Source: Candidatus Gastranaerophilales bacterium (GTDB lineage Bacteria > Cyanobacteriota > Vampirovibrionia > Gastranaerophilales > Gastranaerophilaceae). From it: a stretch of DNA of 64,000 nt. The position numbers and the translations under genes are program-made. The notes under the pieces are model-generated. The model ran no database searches. It was not told the origin of the DNA and saw nothing but the letters and a program-made list of their open reading frames with translations. The DNA is taken from the NCBI GenBank assembly GCA_905235155.1, contig CAJOKJ010000017.1, positions 62,001 through 126,000 on the forward strand. The letters run 5' to 3'. Positions 11,642 through 20,919 of the stretch are shown here, one piece after another; the stretch's first letter is position 1, and every line of letters begins with the position of its first letter.

Positions 11642-12148
11642 ATGAGTTTAAATACATTTGATATTGCGGCATCAGGTATGACTGCACAAAGAATAAAAAT
11701 GGATACGGTTGCAAGTAATATTGCGAACGTAAATACAACACGTAATCCTGACGGAACAAAGGGTGTTTACGTAAAAAAATACGTAAATTTCAGAGCAATC
11801 TACGAAGATGAACTTTCAAGAGGTGCAAGAAATTTTGCATCAAATGCAACTGATGCAAAATTTAATCCTATGAACGGTAATTTTACTATAAATACCGGTA
11901 TTGCATTAAATCAGGGCTTGATTTCAAATGGTGTGAGAGTTGAATCAATACAGGAAACTGAAGAACCTACAAAATTAGTGTATGACCCAAATCATCCTGA
12001 CGCAGATGCAGACGGTTATGTTGAATTGCCAAATGTAAATGTCGTTGAAGAAATGGTTGATATGGTTTCTGCATCAAAGGCTTACGAAGCAAATTCTGTT
12101 GTTGCGGAAAACGTTAAGACAATGATTCAATCAGCATTAAATATTTAA
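11642..12148 (+). CDS. flgC: Flagellar basal-body rod protein FlgC
   Basis: FDIAASGMTAQRIKMDTVASNIANVNTTR...GYVELPNVNVVEEMVDMVSASKAYEAN. Confidence 0.95.
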   Translation: MSLNTFDIAASGMTAQRIKMDTVASNIANVNTTRNPDGTKGVYVKKYVNFRAIYEDELSRGARNFASNATDAKFNPMNGNFTINTGIALNQGLISNGVRVESIQETEEPTKLVYDPNHPDADADGYVELPNVNVVEEMVDMVSASKAYEANSVVAENVKTMIQSALNI

Positions 12149-12169
12149 TAAAAAAGGGGTATGTAAAAT

Positions 12170-12598
12170 ATGGATTTTAATACAATAAGCAGTATGAATA
12201 GTTTTCAAACTCAATTTAATCCTATTAAAAACTATAATAATTATCTAAAGGGTAATGCTTCATTACAAGTTAATAATAATTTTCAAAATGATTTTGAAAG
12301 AATGCTTCAAAATTCAATAAAGGCAGAAGAAGAAGCTTCAAAAAGAGTTTATAATCCTGATACTGCTGCTGGTTTAATGAATAATATAGAACGTGCATTC
12401 AGTAACGGTTTGAACGATGTAAACGATAAAAGACTTGAATTAGATGCAATGCAAGAGGCTTTTGCAAGAGGTGAGGACGTAAGTATTCATGATTTGATGA
12501 TTGCAAGTGAAAAATCAATGTTAAGTATGCAAATGGCAATGCAAATCAGAAATAAAATGATTTCAGCATATACTGATTTGAAAAATATGAGTATATAA
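12170..12598 (+). CDS. fliE: Flagellar hook-basal body complex protein FliE
   Basis: C-terminal EDVSIHDLMIASEKSMLSMQMAMQIRNKMISAYTDLKNM; follows flgC. Confidence 0.9.
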   Translation: MDFNTISSMNSFQTQFNPIKNYNNYLKGNASLQVNNNFQNDFERMLQNSIKAEEEASKRVYNPDTAAGLMNNIERAFSNGLNDVNDKRLELDAMQEAFARGEDVSIHDLMIASEKSMLSMQMAMQIRNKMISAYTDLKNMSI

Positions 12599-12634
12599 AA
12601 TTTTATGTTAAAATAATCTCAAAAAGAGGTATTT

Positions 12635-13938
12635 ATGACAAAAATTGCGTTGGTAAATCACGGCTGTGCAAAAAATTTGGTTGATGCGGAGTTAATGCTT
12701 GGTATTCTTGCAGATAAAGGTTATGATATAACCTTAGATGAAGCTGATGCTGAAATTGTCATAGTCAATACTTGTTCTTTTATTCACGATGCTGAAAAAG
12801 AATCTGTCGATACTATTTTAGAACTTGTAAATTCAGGTAAAAAAGTTGTTGTAACTGGCTGCCTTCCTCAGAAACATAAAGAAGAATTAAAAGAGGCAAT
12901 ACCGGAAGTTGTAGCAATGCTTGGTACAACTGATTTTACGCAAATTGCAGAAGTTGTTGATAACTTGATAAAAAGTGATTTTAAATATGTTAAGGATATT
13001 TCTGAAATTCCTTCTTATTGTTATCCAGAAAGTGTTAATCGTCAACAAATTACGGTAGGCTCAAGTTCATATATAAAAATTGCCGACGGCTGTAATTATA
13101 ATTGCGGATATTGTATTATTCCAAAGTTAAGAGGAAAATGCCATTCAAGAAAAATAGAGGATATTGTTAAAGAAGCACGTCAACTTGCTGATAAAGGTGT
13201 TTCTGAAGTGGTTTTAATTGCTCAAGATACAACCAGTTATGGTATTGATTTATATAGGAAAAACTCTTTACCAAAATTACTGGAAGAATTAAATAAGATA
13301 GAAAATATTTCTTGGATTAGAATAATGTACGCTTATCCGACAAATGTGGATGATGAATTATTAGACAAAATTGCAACGCTGGATAAGGTTGTAAAATATA
13401 TTGATTTGCCACTTCAACATTCAAATATTGAAGTTTTAAAATCAATGTGCAGACCTGCATTTGATTATAAAGAATTAATTAATAAAATAAGAAATAAAGT
13501 TCCAAATATTGCAATAAGAACAGCATTTATTGTTGGTTATCCGGGAGAAACAGAAGAACAATTTGAGGATTTATATAAATTTGTCGAAGATGTAAAATTT
13601 GATAAAATGGGTGTTTTTGAGTACTCGAAAGAAAAAGGTACGATTTCTTATACGATGAAAAATCAAATTCCGGTCAAAACGAAAAAAGCAAGATATAAAA
13701 AATTAATGGAACTTCAACAAAAAATTTCTGCGGAAAATAACAAAAAGTATGTAGGTAAAGTTTTACCTTGTATTATAGAAGGTGTGACGGATGATGGTTT
13801 TGTTATTGCTCGTTCAATGCACCTGAAATTGACGGTATGGTTTATATAAAGACAGATAAACAATTAGTTCCCGGTGATATTGAGAATATTAAAATAACAT
13901 CTTCAACCGAATACGATTTGTACGGAGAAATTATCTGA
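12635..13938 (+). CDS. rimO: Ribosomal protein uS12 methylthiotransferase RimO, 3' frameshift near 13815
   Basis: GCAKNLVDAELMLG, radical SAM DGCNYNCGYCIIPKLRGKCHSR; TRAM tail APEIDGMVYIKTDKQLVPGDIENIKITSSTEYDLYGEII* continues in another frame to 13938. Confidence 0.9.
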
Positions 13939-14065
13939 AAATAGCGTAGCCACATGTTTTTAAGATAATTGTAACAAAAGTGTTACAATTCTAAAAGTCC
14001 TGTTCTATATGGGTTTAAAGCCTTTGTTAATCATGTTTTTGCGATAATAGGCAATTATTTTTAAT

Positions 14066-14098
14066 AAAAATACTTTATTTAAGTACGAGAGATATTAT
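14066..14098 (+). promoter_or_regulatory. Shared upstream motif, copy 1
   Basis: AAAAATACTTTATTTAAGTACGAGAGATATTAT; near-identical to 24741..24770. Confidence 0.5.
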
Positions 14099-14128
14099 CA
14101 TACTTTATTGAGAAGAGGACGATTAAAA

Positions 14129-15058
14129 ATGACAGCAGATTTCGCATCAAATTTGAATATGATGATGGCACTGGATAGCTTTACAAACGGTGCATATAAA
14201 TATCAATATCCGACAATAAACGGTCAATCATTTATGGATAATTCCGTATTTGCGATGAATATGCCTGCGGCATTTCAGCAAGGTGTAGCGGTAGCAAATG
14301 CCTTGAATGCAACAAATTATTTCCCTTCAGGTACAGATGTATTTAACGCTTCGTTATCAACACCTGCTTGGTTGCAAAATGTAGGTAACAACTTTGCTAT
14401 GCCAAAGTTTGATTTTACAAATTTGTTTACATATAATCCTTTTGCAAGTTCTCAAACAAATCCGGCAAATCCAAATAATCCTGCTGCTTCAACAGGTGTA
14501 TCCGATTTAGTTAGAGAATTAAATGAACGTGGTATTTCTTCAACAGGTGATGAAGAAAAAGATAAAAAAGCTTTGAAACTTGCAAAAGCAAAAGAGGCTA
14601 ATTTAAAAGCAGAAGCGGCAAGTATTGCAGAAGATTTGTATGATGCAATGAAAGGTGCAGGTACAAAAAATGATAAATTAGTAGCAGCTGTTAATAGAAT
14701 TACAAAAGACAATGTAATGGCAGTTATTGAAGCATGGAATTCTGATTTTGCAGACGGTATGGATGGCGAATCTTTGATTGAGTCAATTCAAGGTGAACAT
14801 CATACAGGCTGGTTCGGACACCAACAAGAAGATTTAGAAAATCATATAAAAGAAGCGTTGTATGAAAAAGCAAAAGAAGTAGGTTTATCAAGTGAAGGTC
14901 ATGCGTTTAGAGCAAAAGTAAATTCAGAACATAGTGCATGGTTTACATCTGACGAAACTGTAAGAACAGCTTTTGATAATATTATAAGTAATATTTCGTC
15001 AAAAGAAACGGAAGTAAAAGAAGAAAATAAACAAAAAGCAATAAAAGGTAATAAATAA
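14129..15058 (+). CDS. Hypothetical protein with annexin-like C-terminal repeat
   Basis: EAASIAEDLYDAMKGAGTKNDKL...DGESLIESIQGEHHTGWFG; shares the module with the next gene. Confidence 0.8.
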   Translation: MTADFASNLNMMMALDSFTNGAYKYQYPTINGQSFMDNSVFAMNMPAAFQQGVAVANALNATNYFPSGTDVFNASLSTPAWLQNVGNNFAMPKFDFTNLFTYNPFASSQTNPANPNNPAASTGVSDLVRELNERGISSTGDEEKDKKALKLAKAKEANLKAEAASIAEDLYDAMKGAGTKNDKLVAAVNRITKDNVMAVIEAWNSDFADGMDGESLIESIQGEHHTGWFGHQQEDLENHIKEALYEKAKEVGLSSEGHAFRAKVNSEHSAWFTSDETVRTAFDNIISNISSKETEVKEENKQKAIKGNK

Positions 15059-15099
15059 TAAAAGTATAGTATAATAGGGTCAATAAAGGAGAACTAAAA

Positions 15100-16383
15100 A
15101 TGAGTGGCGATTTAACGAGTGCAGCAAGAGGTTTAGGGTTTACGGGTACCTTACCGAAAGGTGCTACTGATATTCAAAAAGACGGTAATGGACATTATAA
15201 AGTTACTGTTGGTAATGAAGTAAAGATTTTTAATGCAGATGGTACGCCTGCAAATGATAATTCACTTGCTAGTGCTGCTCAAGATAATAGTAGAAGTAGT
15301 AGTGGAAGTAACAGTGGAAGTAGAACAGAATCTCAACCACAATCTCAACCACAATTACAATCACAATCACAATCGCAACCACAATTACAATCACAATCAC
15401 AATCACAATCGCAACAGTCAAGTCAAAATCGACCACAAGGCAGTGGCATGGGTGAAAGTGTATTTAATGGTTCATTTAGTGGTGGCTTTACCATTGACCC
15501 TGCTGCTATGGGTAATGCAGCAATGAACACCGATGCAATTTTACAGTTTGGCTCAGAAATCCCGTTTGGGCTGGGTGGTCAGTTTAGTCAAGCTGCATTG
15601 GCTCAAAATATTATGGATTATGTAGGTGCAGCGTCATTTAATTTTGATTTTTCAAATTATATGGCTGCTTCATCACCTCAATCCGATCAATCTGTATCCC
15701 AAAATCCAAGTGTAGCAGGTGGTGATACGCAGGTAACAGATTCGGACGGTAATACAAAAACTGTTGCCCAACTTGCAGAAGACGGTGGATACAAAAAAAC
15801 AGCAACAGACGGTGTTTACCAAAAAAACGGCAAATATTATAAATATAATGTAGATAAAAAAGAATTTGAAAAAGTTGCTGAAGCAGAAGCAAAAAAAGCA
15901 AAAGAGGCAGATGATAAAAAAGCAGCCGATGCCGCAAAAGAAGCAAGTGATAAAGAAATTGACGCAGAAGCGGCAAGTATTGCAGAAGATTTGTATGATG
16001 CAATGAAAGGTGCAGGTACAAAAAATGACAAATTGCAGCAAACAATTGAAAGAATTAACAAAGACAATGTAATGGCTGTAATGAAGGCTTGGGACGAAAA
16101 CTTTGCAGACGGTATGGACGGAGAAACCTTACTTGAGTCAATTCAAGGTGAACATCATACAGGCTGGTTTGGAAATGCTCAAGAAAAACAAGAAAAATTA
16201 ATATTAGATGCTTTAGTTGGCAGAGCTGAGGAATTGGGTCTGATAAATGAAGCACATGCTGCAAGAGCAAAAGTAAATTCCGAACATAGTGCTTGGTTTA
16301 CGTCAGACGATACAGTAAGAGCAGCTATTGAAAATTTATATGCAAAAATTAAAGCAAAAGAGGCTGAACAAGCAGGTTCTTAG
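15100..16383 (+). CDS. Hypothetical protein: SQ-rich linker, FNFDFSN motif, YKY module, annexin-like repeat
   Basis: 427 aa; paralogous C-terminus to 14129..15058; RBS AAAGGAG. Confidence 0.8.
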   Translation: MSGDLTSAARGLGFTGTLPKGATDIQKDGNGHYKVTVGNEVKIFNADGTPANDNSLASAAQDNSRSSSGSNSGSRTESQPQSQPQLQSQSQSQPQLQSQSQSQSQQSSQNRPQGSGMGESVFNGSFSGGFTIDPAAMGNAAMNTDAILQFGSEIPFGLGGQFSQAALAQNIMDYVGAASFNFDFSNYMAASSPQSDQSVSQNPSVAGGDTQVTDSDGNTKTVAQLAEDGGYKKTATDGVYQKNGKYYKYNVDKKEFEKVAEAEAKKAKEADDKKAADAAKEASDKEIDAEAASIAEDLYDAMKGAGTKNDKLQQTIERINKDNVMAVMKAWDENFADGMDGETLLESIQGEHHTGWFGNAQEKQEKLILDALVGRAEELGLINEAHAARAKVNSEHSAWFTSDDTVRAAIENLYAKIKAKEAEQAGS

Positions 16384-16399
16384 TAAATAATTTTTATAA

Positions 16400-16434
16400 G
16401 CAGAGAACGGTTTATATATAAACCGTTCTTTGTT
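16400..16434 (+). terminator. Rho-independent terminator
   Basis: AGAACGGTTTATATATAAACCGTTCTTTG. Confidence 0.75.
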
Positions 16435-16500
16435 GTGCAATATTTATTTTATATTTTATGTGTCGAAACCACTCTTATAAAGCTTTTGTAAATTTTTATT

Positions 16501-16719
16501 TTAGTGTGCTCTTCTTGTTGTTGTATTTTCGAAAATATCTCTTGCACTGCTCATTGCAAGAGTTTTTAGCGAACAAATCCCATGAACTTTATCTACAACT
16601 CCAAGACTTGCAAGTCTGTTTAAAAGGAGTTCGTTTAAGTCGTCAGGATTAATAAATAACGCACAGGTTTTATCACAAATATTTTGATTAAACGGACATT
16701 TTTTTAAATTTTCATCCAT
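16501..16719 (-). CDS. Small Cys-containing hypothetical protein
   Basis: 72 aa, MDENLKKCPFNQNICDKTCALF..; AAGGAG upstream. Confidence 0.6.
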   Translation of the reverse strand: MDENLKKCPFNQNICDKTCALFINPDDLNELLLNRLASLGVVDKVHGICSLKTLAMSSARDIFENTTTRRAH

Positions 16720-16938
16720 GTAGCGTACTCCTTAATTTAGTGAAATGTAATACAATGTACCTACATGATAATCAAAATTTTATCAAAAAACAAAATGTAA
16801 ATAAATGTTAAAAAACTTCGAAAACCTTAAAAATACATGCAATTTCGGGGTGAATAATGTTTTTACATGATTGTAGACGTATAGTAAAATAGCGTCGAAA
16901 CTTAAACATGTACACAAAAAGTACAAAAGGAGTCGCTT

Positions 16939-18225
16939 ATGTATCCAAATGCAAGAGTTGATGGCAATCCGGGTGGTGCTGATTGGAAGTCTAAATTACC
17001 TGAGGCACTAAAAAATAAAGTTCCTGAAGGTGCTGATAGTTTTTATAAAGATGGTGATGTTTATATATTTACAAAAGGTGGTAACGTGATATCCGGCGGT
17101 AAATATAATGCTGACGGAAGCGTATTTACGGCTAAGCCATCATCATCTTCAAATATGCCGACTATAAATGATAACCAGATTACACAAGGTATAATGCAAC
17201 AAGGCGGTTCTATCTTTGGGGCAGGCTTTGGAGCAGGTACGGGTGTTGATTTAAACTCATCCTTTATGGGTGGAGGTTACAATATAAATACAAATAAACT
17301 TATGGGTAGTGCAGGTTTATTGGGTGCTGCTTCAATGCTTGCATCAGAAGCACCATTAGGTTTAGGCGGATTATTAGGTTCATTAGCAATGCCGGGTATT
17401 ATGGCAGGGTTTATGAAATCATTGTCATTTAATTTTGATTTTTCAAATATGTTTACATCAGCTCAATCAGGTACAGGTACAGGTACAGGTACAGGTACAG
17501 GTACAGGTACGCTTCCTGAAGGCTTTGAACAAACTGCATTAGCAGGTGTTTACAAAAAAGACGGTAAATTTTATAAGAAAGATGATAACGGTAATTGGCT
17601 TCAATGCGATGATACAGGTAAGATAAAAGATGAAGCAAAATTGCCGACAGGTTATGAAAAAACAGCAACAGAAGGTGTTTATAAAAAAGGCGAAGAATAT
17701 ATAAAATATGATGCCGAAACTCGTACTTATGTTGCTTGCAATGCAGATGGTACAAAAAAAGCAGATGCCCCGGCAGCTGATAAACCGGCAACTGAAACTC
17801 CTGTAGCCGAAAAACCTGCTGAAAAACCTGCAGCCGAAGAACCGGCAGCTGAAACTCCTGCAGCTGACAAACCGGCGGCTAAAACTCCGACAAGGTCAAG
17901 GACTAGTCATGTCAACGGTGACGGTTATAGTGTATCAAGACATTCAAATAGAGTTTTCTATAAATCGGAAGGCGGATCAACTAAATACTATGTAAAGAAT
18001 GGTAATAAATATACTCAAGTGTCTGATTACGACGGAAAAACTTATAAGTTAAACGGTAAGTTATATGATGCTAAGACCGGTAATCAAATAGAAACAAAAC
18101 AAGAGCGTCAACAAAAAGAAAACAGACAACGCATACAACGCATACAAGTTTCTGTTGATGAACAGGCACAAAGAACAACCTTTGCGGCAGATAGCACAAG
18201 AGTTGTTAGACCTATTGTTCCTTAA
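16939..18225 (+). CDS. Hypothetical low-complexity protein with two YKY modules, GT repeat and PAAE/K repeats
   Basis: AAAAGGAG RBS; GFEQTALAGVYKKDGKFYKKDDNGNWLQ and GYEKTATEGVYKKGEEYIKYDAETRTYVA. Confidence 0.78.
   Translation: MYPNARVDGNPGGADWKSKLPEALKNKVPEGADSFYKDGDVYIFTKGGNVISGGKYNADGSVFTAKPSSSSNMPTINDNQITQGIMQQGGSIFGAGFGAGTGVDLNSSFMGGGYNINTNKLMGSAGLLGAASMLASEAPLGLGGLLGSLAMPGIMAGFMKSLSFNFDFSNMFTSAQSGTGTGTGTGTGTGTLPEGFEQTALAGVYKKDGKFYKKDDNGNWLQCDDTGKIKDEAKLPTGYEKTATEGVYKKGEEYIKYDAETRTYVACNADGTKKADAPAADKPATETPVAEKPAEKPAAEEPAAETPAADKPAAKTPTRSRTSHVNGDGYSVSRHSNRVFYKSEGGSTKYYVKNGNKYTQVSDYDGKTYKLNGKLYDAKTGNQIETKQERQQKENRQRIQRIQVSVDEQAQRTTFAADSTRVVRPIVP
17469..17511 (+). repeat. In-frame hexanucleotide repeat (GGTACA)n, coding (GT)n
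   Basis: About 7 tandem ggtaca units inside CDS 16939..18225. Confidence 0.95.
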
Positions 18226-18267
18226 CGAATAGAACGACACTGATAATAGTGTAAAATTAATTAATAA

Positions 18268-18304
18268 CAAAAAAGAAAAGGATATTTATCCTTTTCTTTT
18301 TTAT
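18268..18304. terminator. Bidirectional terminator
   Basis: AAAAAAGAAAAGGATATTTATCCTTTTCTTTTTT. Confidence 0.85.
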
Positions 18305-18693
18305 TATTGATTGAATGATATTAATTGTTCTGCCCAAGCTTTGTTTTCGTCCTCACGAAAACTTATTGATTGGTTTTCGTTGTAGTGAATTGTTAAAATT
18401 CCACCGCTAAAATTTGTTATTGTCCTTTTTACTGATTTTATTGACGCAATTTCTATCAGTGTTATTTTTGGTATTTTTGTAAATATCCATCTGTATTGCT
18501 GTATTTCTATTTGTTCTTCACTACATCTTATTATCGTTTTACCCATAAGGCAAATGACAATAAGCATGATTAACATTATAAATGCAAATATTAGCATTAT
18601 TTTATCAACTGTACTCATTGCCATTAGTATTACAAATGCTAATGAAGCATAAATTTTCGAGAAAGTTGTTCTTTTTAATATGTATTCTTTCAT
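18304..18693 (-). CDS. Small two-TM protein with PH-like C-terminus, hypothetical
   Basis: Two hydrophobic helices then a beta-rich domain. Confidence 0.6.
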   Translation of the reverse strand: MKEYILKRTTFSKIYASLAFVILMAMSTVDKIMLIFAFIMLIMLIVICLMGKTIIRCSEEQIEIQQYRWIFTKIPKITLIEIASIKSVKRTITNFSGGILTIHYNENQSISFREDENKAWAEQLISFNQ

Positions 18694-18699
18694 AATTAA

Positions 18700-19182
18700 C
18701 TATATATCAGCTGTACAGTGAGGACATTTTGAAGCTTTGATGTCAATTGTTGAAAAACATCTTGGGCATTGTTTTGTTGTGCATTCTTCCGATTTTTCTT
18801 CACATTTTTTTGCTGCTATTTCTTGTAATTTATTCATACCTTTTACAAGTAAGAATACACAAAATGCAACTATTATAAAGCTGATGATTGTATTGATAAA
18901 CAAACCGTAGTTAATTGTTACTGCACCTGCTGCTTGTGCTGCTTCAAGTGAAGGATATTTTACAATTTCTCCTTCTGCGTTAGGTAAAGTTATATATAAA
19001 TTGGCAAAATCAACTTTACCCATTAACCAACCCAAAGGTGGCATAAATACATCTTTAACCATTGAATCTATTACTTTTCCGAATGCGGCACCGATAATTA
19101 TACCGACAGCCATATCCATTACATTGCCTCTCATTGCGAATGTTTTAAATTCATTTAGTCCGTTTTTTAACCAGTCAAACAT
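18700..19182 (-). CDS. mscL: Large-conductance mechanosensitive channel with C-terminal zinc ribbon
   Basis: [42 protein letters not shown]; tail [18 protein letters not shown]. Confidence 0.95.
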   Translation of the reverse strand: MFDWLKNGLNEFKTFAMRGNVMDMAVGIIIGAAFGKVIDSMVKDVFMPPLGWLMGKVDFANLYITLPNAEGEIVKYPSLEAAQAAGAVTINYGLFINTIISFIIVAFCVFLLVKGMNKLQEIAAKKCEEKSEECTTKQCPRCFSTIDIKASKCPHCTADI

Positions 19183-19364
19183 ATTATTCTCCTTTATTAG
19201 TCGTGTCTTTTATAAGATAGCATAAAAAGATTAAAACTCAATTTAAGGAATAAGATTATTAATATTTTGTATATGTACATATAGGCAGGTTCAAATTTAG
19301 AAAAAAGTATAAAGACAAAATTTATAAAGTATTTTAAATTATATAAAAATGAAGGAGTTGCAAA

Positions 19365-20894
19365 ATGTTTTGTTATCAATGTGAGCAGACAAGAAATTCT
19401 CAAGGTTGTATTTCGGTTGGTGTTTGCGGTAAAAATAGTGAAATATCCGATATTCAGGATAAGATTGTGAGTGCATTAATTAATCTTGCAAATTCTGCTG
19501 AAAGGTCATTGAAACATACAGAATTAATTATAAAAGGTTTGTTTATAACGGTTACTAACGTTAATTTCGACAGAGATTTTTTACAAAATTTTCTTGAAGA
19601 CTTGAAAAATGCTTATTATAGTGAAGAAAAATTTGATATAAAAGATTTGTGGAATGAAAATGACGATGTAAGAAGTTTAAAATCAATTATCCTGTTTGGT
19701 TTAAAAGGTATGGCTGCATTTGCTTATAACGCTCGATGTTTTAATTTTAAAAACGAAGTTGTTGACAGTTTTTTTTACGAGGCATTACAGGCTATATCAC
19801 AAAAAGATAATTTGAATGAATTGGGTGCATTAGTTTTAAAGACAGGTGAAGTTAATTTAAAAGCAATAGAATTGTTAGATAAGGCAAATACCGAAACCTA
19901 CGGACATCCTGTACCAACAAAGGTTACAACTAATATTGAAGCAGGTCCTTTTGTTGTTGTATCAGGACATAATTTGCAGGATTTGTATTTATTATTAGAG
20001 CAGTCTGTTGATAGTGGTGTGAATGTTTATACACATGGTGAGATGTTGCCTTGTCATGCTTACCCAAAGATAAAAAAGTTTGAACATTTAAAAGGAAATT
20101 TTGGTACAGCATGGCAAAATCAGCAGAAGGAATTTGAAAATATACCTGCTCCAATTTTATTTACCACAAATTGTATGATGCCTGTTTTAGACTCTTATTC
20201 CGATAGAACATTTACAACTTCACTGGTATCTTTTCCAAACGTTAAGTATATAAACCAAAATAAAGATTTTCAACCATTAATAAATAGGGCGATTGAACTT
20301 GGAGGATACAAAGCTTTTCAGCATAGAACAGGTTTGAATGGAGGTTTTGTATTGTCCGTCGGATATGGTCATAATACTTTATTAAATTTAGTTGAGCGAA
20401 TAGTAGATTTGCTTAATTGTGGAAAGTTAAAACATATTTTTATTGTAGGTGGCTGCGATGGGGCAAAATCAGGAAGAAATTACTATACTGAATTTGTAAA
20501 AAAAATTCCTAAAGATTCACTAATTTTAACTTATGCGTGCGGTAAATACAGGTTTAATGACATTTTTACCGAAAAAATATATGATATTCCAAGATTTATG
20601 GATATGGGTCAATGTAATGATACGTATTCTGCGATAAAATTTGTTCGAGAATTATCAAAAAAATTGAATTGTTCTATAAGTAGTTTACCTGTTTCTTTTG
20701 TAATTTCTTGGTATGAACAAAAAAGTGTAAGTATTTTGTTGACACTTTTGTACTTGGGTATTCAAAATATTAGGCTCGGACCTGGAATGCCTGCATTTGT
20801 ATCTCCAAATGTTATGAAAATGCTTATTAATAAATTTAAAATTAAACCAATATCAGCACCTGAGGAGGATTTAAAAGAACTATTAAATGTATGA
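19365..20894 (+). CDS. hcp: Hydroxylamine reductase / hybrid cluster protein
   Basis: MFCYQCEQT..GC..GVCGK; GHNLQDL..THGEMLPCHAYP; GGCDGAKSGRNYYTEF. Confidence 0.93.
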   Translation: MFCYQCEQTRNSQGCISVGVCGKNSEISDIQDKIVSALINLANSAERSLKHTELIIKGLFITVTNVNFDRDFLQNFLEDLKNAYYSEEKFDIKDLWNENDDVRSLKSIILFGLKGMAAFAYNARCFNFKNEVVDSFFYEALQAISQKDNLNELGALVLKTGEVNLKAIELLDKANTETYGHPVPTKVTTNIEAGPFVVVSGHNLQDLYLLLEQSVDSGVNVYTHGEMLPCHAYPKIKKFEHLKGNFGTAWQNQQKEFENIPAPILFTTNCMMPVLDSYSDRTFTTSLVSFPNVKYINQNKDFQPLINRAIELGGYKAFQHRTGLNGGFVLSVGYGHNTLLNLVERIVDLLNCGKLKHIFIVGGCDGAKSGRNYYTEFVKKIPKDSLILTYACGKYRFNDIFTEKIYDIPRFMDMGQCNDTYSAIKFVRELSKKLNCSISSLPVSFVISWYEQKSVSILLTLLYLGIQNIRLGPGMPAFVSPNVMKMLINKFKIKPISAPEEDLKELLNV

Positions 20895-20919
20895 TGCGGC
20901 TGTGAAATGTTCACACTTA

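Noticed and set aside
13980-14060. Sigma28-like site (TAAAGCCT ... GCGATAA) upstream of the 14129 gene
   Set aside because: Spacing is 17 nt instead of 11-12 and the -35 is poor.
15638-16270. Minus-strand ORFs rich in Leu/His/Phe/Cys
   Set aside because: Antisense shadows of the annexin-like paralogs.
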